64,000 bases of DNA, taken from NCBI GenBank assembly GCA_039586035.1, contig JBDHLD010000019.1:1-64000 (forward strand), written 5' to 3'. This stretch comes from JBDHHQ01 sp039586035. Its GTDB lineage: Bacteria > Gemmatimonadota > Gemmatimonadetes > Longimicrobiales > Gaopeijiaceae. The notes under the pieces were generated by a model. It saw only the letters and a list, made by a program, of their open reading frames with translations, had not been told where the DNA came from and made no database searches. Within the stretch, counting starts at the first letter, position 1. The number at the start of each line of letters is the position of its first letter. The position numbers were made by a program, and so were the translations under genes. Shown piece by piece: positions 53,682-63,776 of the stretch.

Positions 53682-54818
53682 TTAGAGCTCGGGCCAATCC
53701 TCACCCACCGCCTTCAATAGCTCATTCGGATCGCCCGAGCGCTTCACGGCGTCCGACAGCGAGATCTCTCCCTTCAGGTAGAGCATCTGCAGCGAATCGT
53801 TCATGGTCTGCATGCCGTGCTTCTTACCGGCCTGCATGAGCGAGTAGATCTGGTGGACCTTCTCTTCCCGAATCACCGCTCGGATCGCCGGGGTGCAGAC
53901 CATGACCTCCGCTGCGGCCACGCGCCCCCTCCCGCGGGCCCGGGGGATGAGCGACTGCGTGACGACGCCCTCGAGCACGAACGCGAGCTGGGCCCGGATT
54001 TGGCTTTGCTGGTGAGCGGGAAACGCGTCGATGATACGGTTCACGGACTCGGCCGCCGAGTTGGTGTGGAGCGTCGCGAGCACCAGATGTCCCGTCTCGG
54101 CGATCGTCAGCGCGGCGGAGATCGTCTCGAGGTCGCGCATCTCGCCCACGAGGATCACGTCAGGGTCCTGACGCAGGGCATACTTCAGCCCGGCTGCGAA
54201 GCTGTGTGTATCGGCCCCCACCTCGCGCTGGTTCACCATGCAGTTCTGGTGTCGGTGGATGAACTCGATGGGATCTTCCACCGTGATGATGTGGCCACGC
54301 CGCTCCCGGTTGATCTTGTCCACGAGCGACGCCAGTGTCGTCGACTTACCCGAACCCGTGGGCCCAGTGACCAGGATCAGCCCGCGGGGCTTGTCCGCGA
54401 AGCGGGTCACCACCGCCGGAAGGCCCAGCTCTCCGATGGACTTGATCTCGTAGGGGATCTGCCGGATGGCCAGGGCCACGCATCCGCGCTGCTTGTAGCA
54501 GTTGCCCCGGAAGCGGGAGAGGTTCTGGACACCGAAGGAGAAGTCGAGCTCGTCCTCCGTCTCGAAGCGCTTCTTCTGCGCCTCGGTGAGGATCGAGTAC
54601 GCGAGGTTCAGGGTGTCCTTGGGCGTGAGCACATGCTTGATGGCGGAATCTACGAGGTTGCCATCGACGCGCAGCTTGGGGACTTCCCCGACCGTCACGT
54701 GAAGATCGGAAGCCCCGCGCTGGATCACCTCCTGTAGGAGGGCCCGGAGGCTGAGCTCCTGCTGCTCCTGCTCCATGCCGTTCGTGCCCCTCGGGGCCGC
54801 ATTGGACGTTACGCTCAT
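53682..54818 (-). CDS. pilT: Type IV pilus retraction ATPase PilT
   Basis: PilT drives pilus retraction and twitching. The 378-residue product has GASDLHV, Walker A GPTGSGKST, the Asp box VEDPIEF, the Walker B region DPDVILVGEMRD and His-box HLVLATLHTN, and the AIRNLIRE-like AIRAVIREEKVHQI helix. The ATG overlaps the pilB stop by one base (TGATG); the longer frame into pilB is rejected. Confidence 0.96.
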   Translation of the reverse strand: MSVTSNAAPRGTNGMEQEQQELSLRALLQEVIQRGASDLHVTVGEVPKLRVDGNLVDSAIKHVLTPKDTLNLAYSILTEAQKKRFETEDELDFSFGVQNLSRFRGNCYKQRGCVALAIRQIPYEIKSIGELGLPAVVTRFADKPRGLILVTGPTGSGKSTTLASLVDKINRERRGHIITVEDPIEFIHRHQNCMVNQREVGADTHSFAAGLKYALRQDPDVILVGEMRDLETISAALTIAETGHLVLATLHTNSAAESVNRIIDAFPAHQQSQIRAQLAFVLEGVVTQSLIPRARGRGRVAAAEVMVCTPAIRAVIREEKVHQIYSLMQAGKKHGMQTMNDSLQMLYLKGEISLSDAVKRSGDPNELLKAVGEDWPEL

Positions 54819-56533
54819 CAGGTCACCGCCGACGTCTCTTTGAGGACCTCTTCCAGGGTGGTCAATCCGCGCTCCAGCTTCTTCAGACCGTCCATGCGCA
54901 GGGTCAGCATGCCCTCGTCCATGGCAGCTGCGCGAAGGTCGTCCGTGCCAGCCTCCTGCATGACGAGCTTCCTCATGCGAGCGCTCATGGCCATGACCTC
55001 GTACAGCCCCTGACGACCGCGGTAGCCGCTGCCCCCACATTGGTCGCACCCCTCGCCGCGATAGAGGGTCACGCGATCCATGAATCCGTCAGGCAGATGC
55101 GCGGCCTGGACGTATTCGTCCGTGTAGCTCGCCTCCACTTTGCAGCCTTCACAGATGCGGCGCACCAGCCTCTGGGCGGTGACGAGTGAGAGCGCTGCAG
55201 CCACGTTGAACGGTTCTAGACCCATGTCGATGAGGCGGGTGACGGTGGAGGGGGCGTCGTTCGTGTGCAGGGTCGACAGCACGAGGTGACCGGTCAGCGC
55301 CGCTTTCACCGCGATGCCGCCGGTCTCCAGGTCACGGATCTCACCCACCATGATGGTGTTGGGGTCCTGTCGGAGGAACGCGCGCAGCGCCGCGGCGAAC
55401 GTGAGCCCGATCTGGGGTCGGACGAGGACCTGGTTGATCCCGTGCAGGTTGTACTCGACCGGATCCTCGGCCGTCATGATGTTGGTGTCTTCGGTGTTCA
55501 CCTTGGAGAGAGCCGAGTAGAGCGTCGTCGTCTTCCCCGATCCCGTCGGCCCCGTGACCAGCACCATGCCGTAGGGCTGGGCGATGGCTTGCATGAAGTC
55601 CGTCTCGGCCTTCGGCTCCATTCCGAACTTCTGCAGGTCGAAGGTCAGATTCCCCTGGTCGAGGATCCGGAGCACGATCTTCTCGCCGAAGATCACGGGC
55701 AGCGTGGACACGCGGAAATCGACGACACGCTTCTTCATCCGGAGCTTGATGCGCCCGTCCTGGGGCACGCGTCGCTCGGCGATGTTCAGGTCAGCCAGGA
55801 TCTTGATGCGAGAGGTCAGCGCCGCCTTCATCTTCATGGGCGGCTTCATGACCTCCTCGAGAGCTCCGTCGATCCGGTAGCGGACCCGCACTTCCTTCTC
55901 GAAAGGCTCGATGTGGATGTCGCTGACGCCCTTGTTCACGGCGTCGGTCAGGAGCCCGTTTATGAACTTCACCACAGGAGCCTGTTCCACCTGCTCCTGT
56001 AGCGACGCCATGTTGACGTCTTCTTCCTCGTCCTCGACGAACTCGACGTCCTCCGCGATCAGGTCGCTGAGGATCTCCGCCATCCGGTCGTCGGCCTGGT
56101 CGTAGTACTTCTCGAGGTGCTTCCTGAGGGTGAATTCGCCGACGACGACCGGCTCGACTTCCAACCGGGTGATGAACTTGACGTCGTCGATGGCCCCCAG
56201 GTCCGACGGGTTGGCCATGGCCACGGTGAGGGTGCGACCGACACGCCGCAGGGGCAGCACCAGATGCTTGAACGCCACCTCGCCGGGGATGAGCCGCGCG
56301 ATCTTCTCTTCCACCGTGACGCGGTCGAGGTCCACCGCCGGCACGCGATACTGCCGCGCCAGCATGCGCGTGATCTCTTCCTCCGCGATGAAGCCGAGCT
56401 TCACCAGGGCGAATCCCACACGCGTGTTGTGATCTCGCGCATCGGTCAGGGCCTCGCGAAGCTGGAGCTCCGTGATGAGGCCCTCGCTCACCAGGTGATC
56501 GCCGAGGCGGTCTTGGGCGACTTGCGTTGGCAT
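54818..56533 (-). CDS. pilB: Type IV pilus assembly ATPase PilB
   Basis: PilB powers pilus extension. The 571-residue protein has N-terminal MshEN/GspE_N domains (DRLGDHLVSEGLITELQLREAL), GVSDIHIEP, Walker A GPTGSGKTT, AEDPVEY, DPNTIMVGEIRD, and the tetracysteine zinc site (CEGCK ... CDQCGGSGYRG). ATG at 56533 is the family-typical start; a GTG at 56587 would add 18 Arg/Gly-rich residues. First gene of pilB-pilT-pilC; its promoter should lie in the ~170-bp gap to comEA. Confidence 0.96.
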   Translation of the reverse strand: MPTQVAQDRLGDHLVSEGLITELQLREALTDARDHNTRVGFALVKLGFIAEEEITRMLARQYRVPAVDLDRVTVEEKIARLIPGEVAFKHLVLPLRRVGRTLTVAMANPSDLGAIDDVKFITRLEVEPVVVGEFTLRKHLEKYYDQADDRMAEILSDLIAEDVEFVEDEEEDVNMASLQEQVEQAPVVKFINGLLTDAVNKGVSDIHIEPFEKEVRVRYRIDGALEEVMKPPMKMKAALTSRIKILADLNIAERRVPQDGRIKLRMKKRVVDFRVSTLPVIFGEKIVLRILDQGNLTFDLQKFGMEPKAETDFMQAIAQPYGMVLVTGPTGSGKTTTLYSALSKVNTEDTNIMTAEDPVEYNLHGINQVLVRPQIGLTFAAALRAFLRQDPNTIMVGEIRDLETGGIAVKAALTGHLVLSTLHTNDAPSTVTRLIDMGLEPFNVAAALSLVTAQRLVRRICEGCKVEASYTDEYVQAAHLPDGFMDRVTLYRGEGCDQCGGSGYRGRQGLYEVMAMSARMRKLVMQEAGTDDLRAAAMDEGMLTLRMDGLKKLERGLTTLEEVLKETSAVT

Positions 56534-56702
56534 CGAGTGCGGTCGTTGGACGTTCCGATTGGACCCGCCGCGGCGGGAGCCTTCCACTCACCGACTTTTC
56601 CTTTATCGGCAAGAGGTCCGTTGAAGCGTAGCGCTGGCGAAGGGGCGTGCCGATGGCGGAGAAACATATGTTTTGCCTCTTCTCCCACGGTTTCTCCCTC
56701 CG

Positions 56703-57362
56703 TTACGGTGGCCTTCTCCCGGGACCCGCCTTCACGTGCGGGCGGAGGCGCTCGAGCGTCACCCGCCCGATCCCGCGCACCTGGAGGAGATCGTCGACGG
56801 ACCGGAAGCCACCCGACCGCTCCCGGGCCCGGACAATGCGCCGCGCCAGAGCCGGGCCCACTCCCGCCAAAGACCGCAGCGCGACCGAGTCGGCGCGGTT
56901 CAGGTCGATAGCCGCCGACGGCTCGGCTCGGCTCGCCGCTGGCACCCGGCCGAGCTCCAGGGGCACGCCGGCGTCGAGGTCCAGCCGGTCGCGGACCTTC
57001 GCCAACGTGGCCGGCCCGATGCCCCGCACGCGCAGCAGGTCCTCCGGACTGTGGAAACCTCCCGAGGCCCGGGCCTCCACGATGGATCGGGCGACGCCGG
57101 GCCCCACACCGGGCAACCGGTCCAGCTCTGCCTCGGTCGCTCGGTTGGGGTCGATGCGCTCGCCCACGCCGAGGGGCCGTTGTCGGAGCGCCTCCTCGGC
57201 TCTCGCCACGCGGCTTTCCTCGAGAAGACCGGGGAGGGCGTCAGCCGTGTCCCAGACCAGTGGCGGCTCGACGCGCCGGAGCTCCGCGCCGTATCGGATG
57301 ATCGAAGCCACGAGCAGGACCGCTGCGGCTGTCGAGAACGCACGAGTTTCGGAAGCGGTCAC
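56703..57362 (-). CDS. comEA: ComEA-type helix-hairpin-helix DNA-binding protein with two HhH units
   Basis: ComEA-like proteins bind double-stranded DNA in the periplasm during competence. The 219-residue protein has an N-terminal membrane helix or signal (AFSTAAAVLLVASIIRYGAE) and two ComEA-type HhH pairs: NRATEAELDRLPGVGPGVARSIVEAR...FHSPEDLLRVRGIG and NRADSVALRSLAGVGPALARRIVRAR...FRSVDDLLQVRGIG. Most ComEA have one such unit. GTG at 57362, with AAGGGG six bases upstream, is preferred over a GTG at 57398. It lies just upstream of pilB, fitting a T4P-driven uptake role. Confidence 0.87.
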   Translation of the reverse strand: MTASETRAFSTAAAVLLVASIIRYGAELRRVEPPLVWDTADALPGLLEESRVARAEEALRQRPLGVGERIDPNRATEAELDRLPGVGPGVARSIVEARASGGFHSPEDLLRVRGIGPATLAKVRDRLDLDAGVPLELGRVPAASRAEPSAAIDLNRADSVALRSLAGVGPALARRIVRARERSGGFRSVDDLLQVRGIGRVTLERLRPHVKAGPGRRPP

Positions 57363-57452
57363 CCTCGTCCCCTTCGAGCGGGGGCGGGCCGGAGCCACGC
57401 CGTGAACGAAGCTCGGGCGAATCCGTGGGCGAGGCGATGGCCTCGAGGGACC

Positions 57453-60400
57453 TCAGGGGACGAGGCCGGCCTGGAGGTTGAATTGACCCCAGATCCCGAA
57501 CTGCACCTGAGAGGAGCCGGCCCGGGTGCCGATGAAGGACTGGCGATCGGTAAAGGTGAGGTTGAGCCCCATCTCGAAGCGCTGAACGGCCGTATCCATG
57601 GACACGTTGAGCGTACGGTTGATCTGGTCCACGAAGGCCGTGCATGCCCCTTGACCGGCGGTGACCCGACAGTCGAACTGTGAGGTGTACTGGAACCTGG
57701 CGATGAGCTGGATGGGCCGGTCGATCCGTTCGCCAAGCCGCCCCGGCGGCGTGAAGGAGGAAGACACGGACACGTTGTGCGTCTGTCGCTCGCGCTCGGT
57801 GTCGCCCGCCGGATCGCGACCATCCCCTTGCTGGAAGCTCCCCGAGTACGAGGTGCTGACGTTGCCCGCCCAGGTGATCGAGAGGTTGACCGGGATGCGC
57901 TGGTCCTCCTGGACTCGTAGCTGCTCGGCCGTTCCGCCCTGAGCCGACTCCCGCCGCACCTCCTGGAACCCGGAGGCCAGGGTGAGCCGCCTCACCACCG
58001 AGGAGGCGGCGCCGGGCAACGTGAGATTGGAGAAGCCGGCCTGCACGTCGGGCCATGTCCGCTCGCGGTTTCCCCGGCCGATCCGCTTGTCGAGGCTGTT
58101 CACGTTGGACCGAGCGTACTGTACGTCCACCGAGAAGCTCAGGGGCAGCTGAAGGCCCGAGGCCAGGGTCAGCGATTCACGGTCGGTCACGAAGGAGGCC
58201 GTGTCCCCGTCGAGGAAGCGGAATCGATCCCTCCCGCCGAGCCCCAGCTGATATCCGGCCCCCGGTTCGACGAGCTGCCGGTTGAAGCGCGACGTGATGC
58301 CGTCCAGCCAGGTGATCCGGAAGGGCGCCAACGCCTGGAGGACCCACCGTCCCGCGCCCGTGAGCCTGGACTCGCCCTCCTGGGCGACCTCTCCCAGCGC
58401 CGAACGAGCGAGGACCCGGGAATCCAGGGTCATGCCGGCGCGCCGATCGCGCTGGTTGTTCGCGTTCCGCCCGAGGGCAGACACCGTATCCGCGATCACG
58501 ATCACCGAGTCGCCCTGCATGATGCTGTCCACCGGCGTGACGGTGGTCTGCACGTAGGAGGGGTTGCGGTCGGAACGGTAGCTCGTGTTCATCCCGAGGT
58601 CGAAGCGCAGCCAGTCCGTAACGCTCGGCCTCCAGCCGAGCTGGGTCCGTACGACGCGGTTCGTCTCCCAGCCCACGTCCAGCCCCAGGAAGCGCGATCT
58701 TTCTTCGGCGATCACGCCCTGTGCCACGGTGTCACGGACGGACTCGTCCGGCGGCAGCAAGTCCCGGGTCTCCGAGATGGCGAGGGAGGCCGTCAGCGAG
58801 GCAAAGGGCCGAAGCGACAGGTCGGCGGACGTCTCCAGGCCCTCCCGGGGGGAGAGCGTGGCCGCCACGATGCTGTCCGCCGGCAGCTGCAGGATCTGCT
58901 CGAACCTGAACGCCTCGTTGTCCTGACGGTTGTACGTAGCGCGCAGCGAGAAGCGATCCGGCGTCCAGCGAAGGCGGCTGTTCAGGATCTGCTCCTCCAG
59001 CTGTCGGGGAAACAGGAAGCGGATGACCGGCTCGACGAAGGACGGAATGTAGTCCACCTCCCGGGAATCCAGGACGCGGCCGTATCCGACGGCTCCGTCC
59101 ATCCCGGACGAAAGGCTGCGTGACGTCACGGTGGTCGATTGAGCCGAGGAGTAGCCGAGGCGGGCGTCGAGACCGTCCAACAAGATCGACCCGATCGTGC
59201 TCGCCGTAGGGGTCCGCTTCCGAAACGCCATCTGGACCCGCGTCCTTCGAGATCCCGTCTCACGGAGGTTCGGGATTTCCCCCGCCTGGATGTCGCTCTG
59301 AGGGAGAAAGAAGGGATCCAGTCCCGTGGACGTGTGCTGCACCGTCAAGGGGACCTCCAGCCCCCAGGGCGCGGGAGCGAAGCGGCCGAGCTGAAGCGTG
59401 GAGTTGACGCTGACGAGCTGGTCACTCTGGTACGAGGGATCCGCCTTCAGCTGGCGGAAGAACGCCCCTCGGTCCGACAGCGACACCCGGGCCGTGAGGA
59501 CGTCGGCCGCTTGCAGATCCAGGTCCACGTAGCCGGCGAGGCCAGGGTCGCGGACGCCGCCGGCCAGGCGGAACTCGTTGATCCAGAGCTCCCCCTCGAT
59601 GGGGATGTCACTCTGGTTCAGGACACCAAGGGACATCTCCCTGACCGCGTAGAGGTTGGGCGCCCTCCCCCGGTCCTTCAGGACCACGGCGTACGTCGAA
59701 TCGGCGCTCCAGACCTCCCTGGGCGGATCACCCGTGGCCGGTGGATTCAGGATCAGCTCCTCCTCGGCCTGCCGGCGCAGGTCGAACCAGACCTCGAAGT
59801 CGATCAGATGCTCAGGCACCCAGTCGCTCTGGACCACGGCTTCGGGGTTTGCGGCCGGCGTGAGGCGGGAGCGGTAGAGGTAGAAGTTCTCGGAGTCGTT
59901 ACCGACCTTCACGAAGAAGTACACCGGCAGCTCCGGATCCCAATCCCCCTCCCGGGCCACGGCCCAGATTCGAGCCTGTCGGTAGGTGAGGAAGTTCCGG
60001 GGCCGTTGAGGGAACCGGTTGAAGACCTCGACCCGCTCGCCGGGAGCCACGCCGTCGTAGGTCAAGCCCAGCGACTGCTCGTTGAACTCGACGGAGGTGG
60101 CGCCCAGGGCCGACGTGGGGTTGTCCAGCTCCTCCAGCACCCCCGGCGGCGACGAGTAGGCGCCGCCCTTGGTCAAGCTGCTCGCCGGACTCACCTCGAG
60201 GCGACCTCCGCTGCCGATCGTGTCGCCGCCCAGCCCGCGCACGATCCCCGTCTGGGCGCGTTTCACCCAGCGGGAGCCCACCAGCTTCATTCGAGTCAGG
60301 AGCACGGCGTTCGAGGCAGACGCAACGAAGGTGATCCGGATGTGCTTCACAGAGCGCCAATCGGCGTCGGTGACCAGACCGTCGACGTTGGTGGCGTCGT

Positions 60401-63400
60401 CGCCCCGGAGGGCGAGTCGATACAGCTCGAAGTCGGTGGCGGTCTCGTCCTTGCCCCGGGCCAGGAAGGGAGAGGCGCCATTGAACTCCACGACGTAGCG
60501 GTAGTATCGCTCGGCACCGTCGAGATTCCCGTTGCCGTCCAGGTCCTCGGTGTCCGCGCGCCCGTTCCCCCGGGTGCAGTTGGCCTCGGGGGCACCGACG
60601 ATGTAGATGGTCCCGGGTGTGGCCAGGCAGCCCTCGCCCCAGTTACCCCGTGCGTCCGCCTGATCGCTCCACACCTCGCCGAGGTTGAGCTGTGCTTCCT
60701 CGTCCCGGATGCCCAGCCCCCACGTCTGGCCGTTGTCCTTTACGCCACTCGTGGCCCCGGCCGAATCCACGAAGAAGGCGTCTTCGTTGACCCGGCCGAC
60801 GTCGACGATCATGACGACCGAGTCGTCCTTCGCCACGCTCGCGTAGAACTCGAGGAACTCCATCCGCGTCAGGTCGAGCCCCGTGGTGCTCAATACCGTT
60901 GTGAAGGACGCCCAGCTGTCGCGGGTGAGGTCCTCGCCGCCCCCCACGGTGGCGAGCATCACCTGATCACGGGTGTTCGTCCCGGCCACGTTGATCTGCT
61001 GGTCGATGTCCTGGGGGAAGATTCCCTCGAACACCCGACCATCGGCCTGCACCCAGGCGTGTTGCCACGTCAGCGACGTGTTGTCCGTCTCGTCCAGCGC
61101 GGGAGGGAGGATCGTGCCCGCCCCGTCGCGACGTCCCGGCACGCTGCCCAGTCGCCAGGCGGTGCTGAGCAGCGAGAGCGGCACGTCCGCGTTCCCGTCG
61201 AAGTCATCGATGTAGACGTCGCCCTGGGTGTTGGGATTCGGTAGGGACAAGGCGAGCTCGCCACTGACTCGGATCGACGACGTGCCGGAGTAATGCAGAC
61301 CCGGTACCCGATCCAGGAAACGGTCCAGCCACGAGGCACCGAAGTCCATGCGCCCGTTGACGCCTCCCAGCGCCACGGCCTTCGGCTCCACGCCCAGCTG
61401 TGGGCGCCGGACCAGGGCCTTCTCACGTTGGAACAGCCCGAGGAAGTTGAGGCTGCCCCGCGCACCCATGTCGTAGTCCGCGTTGAAGCCGAACACCGAC
61501 GTGGGAGCGATCTGGAATACCGTCTTCTGCTCCCACGAGGCCCGAATGTCGGCGCTGGGAGCTACCGCGAAGAGGTTCTGGGCGTCCAGGAGGGTCACCT
61601 GTCCCACGTCGTAGTCGATGATATAGTCGACGCGGGGCTCCAGTCTCCGTTCTCCCAGGTAGATCCGCTCGCTGCCGTCCCGGATCCCCAGCGCTCCGAG
61701 ATTGAACGTGGACACGAGGCCCTCGCTCCGCACGCGAAACGGGATCGTCAGGCGGAAGACCCCACCTCCGCCACGCTCCACCGGGTCCTGTGACTCGTAG
61801 ATGACGCCGTTCGCGTCGTCGCCGAGGATCGCCTTGGTGTCGTCGGCGGACAGGTTGAGCGAGGGGACCGGGGGAGGCTCCAGGAATGGCTGCAGCGTTC
61901 GGAAGACGAGGAACGTGCCGGACACGGGTGGCTGTTCCTGAAAGGAGTCGTCGACGGGCCGGTAGACCTGCGCCCGATCGAGCCGGTCGAACGGGGACTC
62001 CTCATCGAGGCCGAAGAGCTTGAGAAAGGTGATGTCCTCGCCGGTGGGCGCCCGCTTGAAGGTGCGGCCTGCCCCGAGCTCGCCCAGGGAAACGGTGACG
62101 TCCACCGAGTTGACTTCCACGTCGTTCGAGCCGGAGATGCGGTACACGTGGTGCATCTCCAGGGGCCAGGTCGGGGTGCCGGGCTGATGGCTCGCCCCGG
62201 ACGCCTTGAGTAGCCGCAGCCGCGGGCGGATTCCCTCGTTGTGGAGGCGCTCGGGGTTGTAGTCCCCGATGGAGTCCCCGGTCGCCGTGATGTAGGTGAC
62301 GGCCAGCATCTCGTCCCGACGCAGGGGGCTGCGAAGGGCGATCCACAGACCGCTCGGATGGACGAAGTAGTCCTGGTCGGGCTGCAGGTAGCGAAACCAC
62401 CCGGATTCCTGGATGGTGTCGCCGTCCATCTCGGCGAATCCGTCGGCCTGGATGTAGCCCTGGACCTGCTGGCTGGTGATCGGGTCGTTTTCGAATCGGT
62501 AGACCTGCACCTGCTCGGTGCCGGGCACCAGCTCGCGAGGAGCCCGGGATCCGTCGAGGGACAGGATGTCGAAGTGGGGGTAATCCTGGATCTCCGCCGG
62601 ATCGAAGAGGAAGAAGTACTGACCCTCTACGTAGTCGGCGTCATCCAGGACCAACGTGTCCTCCTGGACGAAGGCCTGCTGCCCGCCGGCGCCGCTGAGC
62701 TGGAACTCCCGGGTGGACAGGTCCCCCTTCTGCTGCGCCCACACGGCCTGGAAGTCGACGGGCCCGAGCTGTCCCGTTGTTTGGAAGCCGAAGTTCCCGG
62801 CCGGAATGCCCTCGGTGAGGAAACGCGAGTTCGGCGGTAGCTGGTAGCTGACGTCCCCCACCTCGAGGCGTTGGAGGATCTCGTCCTCGAGGCCCTGATA
62901 GTAGACGTTGATGTTGTTCGCGGCGGAGAACTCGCGGGTCTGGTCGAAGTCCACGTTGACGTGGACCCGCTCCGACACGGTCCCGCCCACCTGCAGACCG
63001 AACTGCAGCTCCGGAGTCAGGCGCGGAATGATGGGCGCGTTGCACGTGAATTGAAAACCGGAGTCGCAGGGGCGAAACGAGGTCCAATCCCCGCCCATCT
63101 CCGCCCGGCCCCGGAGGCGCATCTGCAGGTCGGTGTATTGCGCGAACAGGTCCTGAAGAGCTGCACCGGTGCCCAAGCTGTCCCGGTCCTCTTCCGGCTC
63201 TCGAACGGGGTCGGGAGGGAGGAACGCCACGGCGTCCGCCTCCACCTCGTCGGCCGCTCCGGGGTCGCCGGCCACCCGCCGCCCCACCCGCGGCCTCAGC
63301 TCCGTGGCCAGCGGCGGGGACGAGAGCCTTGCCAAGGGAGCGAACCAGGGGCTGTCGGCACCCGGGGCCGGGGGAAAGTCGATGGCGAAGGGGAGCGGCA

Positions 63401-63722
63401 CCCGCCGCAGGCCGAGCTGCAGGAACGGTGGCTCTTCCCCGCCCACCTCCTGCGGAGGGGCTGCCCGTGGCGAATCCGGCTCGGCTGCAGCCGAGTCCAG
63501 GAGCACTCCCGCCACCGCAGAGTCCGACGCTGGCGTCGCCAGGGAATCGGCGCTCTGGCCGTGGGCCCCGGAGGCCGACAACAGAAGGAGCACCAGCCCC
63601 GTGGCCGGGAGCAGCGGGCGTCGCCCGCCCCGTGCGCCCGCGGAGCCACCCACCGGACCGGACGGGGCTCCGGGGTGTAACGGGGGTGTTGAGGGGGGTG
63701 CTCTGTACCGCTCTAGAGTCAC
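57453..63722 (-). CDS. sprA: SprA-like giant outer-membrane protein
   Basis: This 2089-residue protein has a signal peptide (GLVLLLLSASGAHGQ) and, throughout, SprA signatures: FNVDFDQTREFSAANNINVYYQGLEDEILQRLEVGDVSYQLP-type blocks, NLSADD, NPNTQGDVYIDDFD, ELWINEFRL and many amphipathic strands up to a terminal QFNLQAGLVP. In Bacteroidetes SprA is the outer-membrane translocon of the type IX secretion system and is needed for gliding. Length is a little under the ~2400 of Flavobacterium SprA. It stands alone on the strand, divergent from an LptF/G gene. Confidence 0.92.
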   Translation of the reverse strand: MTLERYRAPPSTPPLHPGAPSGPVGGSAGARGGRRPLLPATGLVLLLLSASGAHGQSADSLATPASDSAVAGVLLDSAAAEPDSPRAAPPQEVGGEEPPFLQLGLRRVPLPFAIDFPPAPGADSPWFAPLARLSSPPLATELRPRVGRRVAGDPGAADEVEADAVAFLPPDPVREPEEDRDSLGTGAALQDLFAQYTDLQMRLRGRAEMGGDWTSFRPCDSGFQFTCNAPIIPRLTPELQFGLQVGGTVSERVHVNVDFDQTREFSAANNINVYYQGLEDEILQRLEVGDVSYQLPPNSRFLTEGIPAGNFGFQTTGQLGPVDFQAVWAQQKGDLSTREFQLSGAGGQQAFVQEDTLVLDDADYVEGQYFFLFDPAEIQDYPHFDILSLDGSRAPRELVPGTEQVQVYRFENDPITSQQVQGYIQADGFAEMDGDTIQESGWFRYLQPDQDYFVHPSGLWIALRSPLRRDEMLAVTYITATGDSIGDYNPERLHNEGIRPRLRLLKASGASHQPGTPTWPLEMHHVYRISGSNDVEVNSVDVTVSLGELGAGRTFKRAPTGEDITFLKLFGLDEESPFDRLDRAQVYRPVDDSFQEQPPVSGTFLVFRTLQPFLEPPPVPSLNLSADDTKAILGDDANGVIYESQDPVERGGGGVFRLTIPFRVRSEGLVSTFNLGALGIRDGSERIYLGERRLEPRVDYIIDYDVGQVTLLDAQNLFAVAPSADIRASWEQKTVFQIAPTSVFGFNADYDMGARGSLNFLGLFQREKALVRRPQLGVEPKAVALGGVNGRMDFGASWLDRFLDRVPGLHYSGTSSIRVSGELALSLPNPNTQGDVYIDDFDGNADVPLSLLSTAWRLGSVPGRRDGAGTILPPALDETDNTSLTWQHAWVQADGRVFEGIFPQDIDQQINVAGTNTRDQVMLATVGGGEDLTRDSWASFTTVLSTTGLDLTRMEFLEFYASVAKDDSVVMIVDVGRVNEDAFFVDSAGATSGVKDNGQTWGLGIRDEEAQLNLGEVWSDQADARGNWGEGCLATPGTIYIVGAPEANCTRGNGRADTEDLDGNGNLDGAERYYRYVVEFNGASPFLARGKDETATDFELYRLALRGDDATNVDGLVTDADWRSVKHIRITFVASASNAVLLTRMKLVGSRWVKRAQTGIVRGLGGDTIGSGGRLEVSPASSLTKGGAYSSPPGVLEELDNPTSALGATSVEFNEQSLGLTYDGVAPGERVEVFNRFPQRPRNFLTYRQARIWAVAREGDWDPELPVYFFVKVGNDSENFYLYRSRLTPAANPEAVVQSDWVPEHLIDFEVWFDLRRQAEEELILNPPATGDPPREVWSADSTYAVVLKDRGRAPNLYAVREMSLGVLNQSDIPIEGELWINEFRLAGGVRDPGLAGYVDLDLQAADVLTARVSLSDRGAFFRQLKADPSYQSDQLVSVNSTLQLGRFAPAPWGLEVPLTVQHTSTGLDPFFLPQSDIQAGEIPNLRETGSRRTRVQMAFRKRTPTASTIGSILLDGLDARLGYSSAQSTTVTSRSLSSGMDGAVGYGRVLDSREVDYIPSFVEPVIRFLFPRQLEEQILNSRLRWTPDRFSLRATYNRQDNEAFRFEQILQLPADSIVAATLSPREGLETSADLSLRPFASLTASLAISETRDLLPPDESVRDTVAQGVIAEERSRFLGLDVGWETNRVVRTQLGWRPSVTDWLRFDLGMNTSYRSDRNPSYVQTTVTPVDSIMQGDSVIVIADTVSALGRNANNQRDRRAGMTLDSRVLARSALGEVAQEGESRLTGAGRWVLQALAPFRITWLDGITSRFNRQLVEPGAGYQLGLGGRDRFRFLDGDTASFVTDRESLTLASGLQLPLSFSVDVQYARSNVNSLDKRIGRGNRERTWPDVQAGFSNLTLPGAASSVVRRLTLASGFQEVRRESAQGGTAEQLRVQEDQRIPVNLSITWAGNVSTSYSGSFQQGDGRDPAGDTERERQTHNVSVSSSFTPPGRLGERIDRPIQLIARFQYTSQFDCRVTAGQGACTAFVDQINRTLNVSMDTAVQRFEMGLNLTFTDRQSFIGTRAGSSQVQFGIWGQFNLQAGLVP

Positions 63723-63776
63723 GCTAGGATACGCCGAGCCCAGAGCCGGTCTGTCCGGTCCCGGTATCGATCGCGG

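Noticed and set aside
56640..56665. Sigma-54 promoter for pilB (CGGCACG on the minus strand)
   Set aside because: The spacing to the next GC is 11 instead of 10 and no TTGC box follows.
59139..61244. A 701-codon open frame on the plus strand inside sprA
   Set aside because: Antisense shadow of sprA with low-complexity Arg/Gly/Pro composition.
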